NCBI GenBank assembly: GCA_017962315.1 | Contig: JAGCVN010000083.1 | Coordinates: 1 to 40,230, forward strand | Length of the DNA: 40,230 bases | Direction: 5' to 3' | Source: Kiritimatiellia bacterium | Lineage (GTDB): Bacteria; Verrucomicrobiota; Kiritimatiellia; RFP12; UBA1067 | In this document: positions 39,332 to 40,230 of the stretch, piece by piece | Layout of the letters: every line of letters begins with the position of its first letter | Numbering within the stretch: position 1 is the first letter of the stretch | Position numbers and translations under genes: made by a program | The notes under the pieces: model-generated | Told to the model about the DNA's origin: nothing | The model's input: the letters and a program-made list of their open reading frames with translations, nothing else | Database searches by the model: none

Positions 39332-39376
39332 CCCGCCGCCCGTACCTTGTGCGGCAATCTACATGAGCCTAACTTT
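39320..39376 (+). repeat. Partial third copy of the repeat's terminal hairpin motif
   Basis: At the 3' end of copy B the element's own 5' motif recurs: AGGCAAGCCCGCCGCCCG, a hairpin (GCCGC with GCGGC; outer AGGC with GCCT), then AATCTACATGAGCCTAACTTT. It matches 39130-39180 at roughly two thirds of positions without gaps, with a different stem sequence but conserved pairing. Confidence 0.6.
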
Positions 39377-39498
39377 GATGATTGCTTTCGCTATCGGGAG
39401 TCCGGGAGGGGTGCTGTACATCTCCTGAACTCCCGCAGCGGAGGCAACTCGTTGAACTCACGGGGAAGTTATAGGTACGCGGTACACCCGCCGCGAAC
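39377..39498. other. Short intergenic stretch downstream of clpB
   Basis: No gene is seen. AAGTTATAGG at 39467-39476 followed by a GC-rich ACCCGCCGCG block resembles another degenerate edge of the repeat's terminal motif. I see no clear clpB terminator. Confidence 0.3.
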
Positions 39499-40230
39499 CT
39501 ACTCAAACGCCAGTTTGCCGCCCCGGACGCCGACTTTCACCGTGCTGCCCGGCGGATAGTCGCCCGCGACGATCTTACGGGCAACGGGTGTTTCGACCTC
39601 GCGCTGGATCGCACGTTTGACAGGACGCGCACCGTAGACCGGATCGTACCCGGCGTCGGCAAGCCACGCCAGCGCATCCGAGTCAACCTCCAGTCCAAGC
39701 TCCTGCTCTTCCAGCCGCTTGCGGAGATCCGCCAGCTGTAGTTGGACGATCTTCGCGATCTGATCCTTGCCGAGTGGCTTGAACATCACGATGTCGTCCA
39801 AACGGTTCAGGAATTCAGGCCGGAAGCTGTGCTTCAGCAACTCTGTCACCTTCTTTTCCGCATCGGGGAGTCCTTCGGAAAGGAACTCGCTGCCGAGGTT
39901 GCTGGTAAGGATGATGACGGCATTCCTGAAACTCACCGTGCGCCCGTGGCTGTCCGTCAACCGGCCGTCGTCCAGCACCTGCAGGAGGATGTTGAAAACA
40001 TCCGGATGTGCCTTTTCGATTTCGTCGAAAAGGATCACGCAATACGGCTTCCGGCGGACGGCCTCGGTCAACTGCCCGCCCTCATCGTAGCCGACATAGC
40101 CGGGGGGCGCGCCGACGAGACGGCTGACGGAATACTTCTCCATGTACTCCGTCATGTCGATACGCACCATCGCCGTTTCGCTATCGAAGAGTTCGGAGGC
40201 GAGCGTCTTGGCGAGTTCCGTCTTGCCGAC
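39499..40230 (-). CDS. clpB: ATP-dependent chaperone ClpB, C-terminal part (5' end beyond window)
   Basis: The frame is open to the right edge and gives the last 243 residues. It starts within the Walker A of the second AAA+ domain ([10 protein letters not shown]), then has [40 protein letters not shown], Walker [30 protein letters not shown], sensor 1 [22 protein letters not shown] and the sensor 2 block [11 protein letters not shown]. The pattern is that of ClpB rather than ClpA/ClpC. ClpB dissolves protein aggregates with DnaK. Nothing about its promoter can be seen here. Confidence 0.96.
   Translation of the reverse strand, partial: VGKTELAKTLASELFDSETAMVRIDMTEYMEKYSVSRLVGAPPGYVGYDEGGQLTEAVRRKPYCVILFDEIEKAHPDVFNILLQVLDDGRLTDSHGRTVSFRNAVIILTSNLGSEFLSEGLPDAEKKVTELLKHSFRPEFLNRLDDIVMFKPLGKDQIAKIVQLQLADLRKRLEEQELGLEVDSDALAWLADAGYDPVYGARPVKRAIQREVETPVARKIVAGDYPPGSTVKVGVRGGKLAFE

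Noticed and set aside
39094..39357. An 87-codon antisense ORF across repeat copy B
   Set aside because: The equivalent frame in copy A contains a stop, so it is not a conserved gene.

Overview
This window reads as a chromosome fragment from a Gram-negative (diderm) bacterium. The outer-membrane evidence is an LptD-type lipopolysaccharide assembly protein, an RND efflux pump, lipoproteins, and giant secreted proteins with autotransporter-type beta-strand repeats, BspA-type leucine-rich repeats and Listeria-Bacteroides (InlB-type) repeats. Together with Tat-exported metallophosphoesterases and a moderately GC-rich genome, this points to an uncultured, probably gut-associated member of the PVC superphylum (Kiritimatiellota/Verrucomicrobiota/Lentisphaerota). 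That placement is inference; there is no rRNA in the window. Stops are TGA, TAA and TAG, so the standard code is used.

Layout. (1) 1-4791: an open frame across the whole left end encodes a mosaic surface protein of at least 1597 residues, cut by the window edge. (2) 5016-11995: an operon read leftwards, membrane-fusion protein, RND pump, formate-tetrahydrofolate ligase, alpha/beta hydrolase. (3) 12161-14898: two divergently transcribed Tat-exported metallophosphoesterases. (4) 14988-25998: a tightly coupled leftward operon headed by gyrA, then a beta-propeller lactonase, a LolA-like protein, two CNNM/HlyC-type membrane proteins and the MenG/UbiE methyltransferase, mostly joined by 4-nt start/stop overlaps. 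lptD and an ABC ATPase follow from their own promoter. (5) 26167-31223: a second leftward operon, serine hydrolase, citramalate synthase, HAD phosphatase, secreted beta-helix protein. (6) 31224-32163: a gene-free stretch with one copy of a structured repeat, tRNA-Ser(GCU) with promoter and terminator, and a large inverted repeat. (7) 32164-36030: one long secreted repeat protein gene interrupted by a single in-frame TAG. (8) 36197-39128: a DUF1643 protein, a short GLQxG-repeat secreted protein, a YfcE-like phosphodiesterase and a divergent lipoprotein. (9) 39130-39498: a second copy of the structured repeat. (10) 39499-40230: the C-terminal part of ClpB.

The most unusual signal is non-coding. 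A roughly 195-bp element occurs at 31548-31742 and 39136-39330 with about 88% identity and no gaps. Both copies can fold into the same nested helices, and several of their differences preserve or restore pairing. Its 5' terminal hairpin motif recurs at the 3' end of the second copy. This looks like a dispersed structured RNA or a non-autonomous, structure-based mobile element. Second is the amber codon that splits a five-module repeat protein exactly between modules 3 and 4.

Core functions (gyrA, clpB, fhs, cimA, menG, lptD) interleave here with envelope and secreted functions. Most promoters I could place have recognisable sigma-70-like boxes with 16-18 nt spacing.
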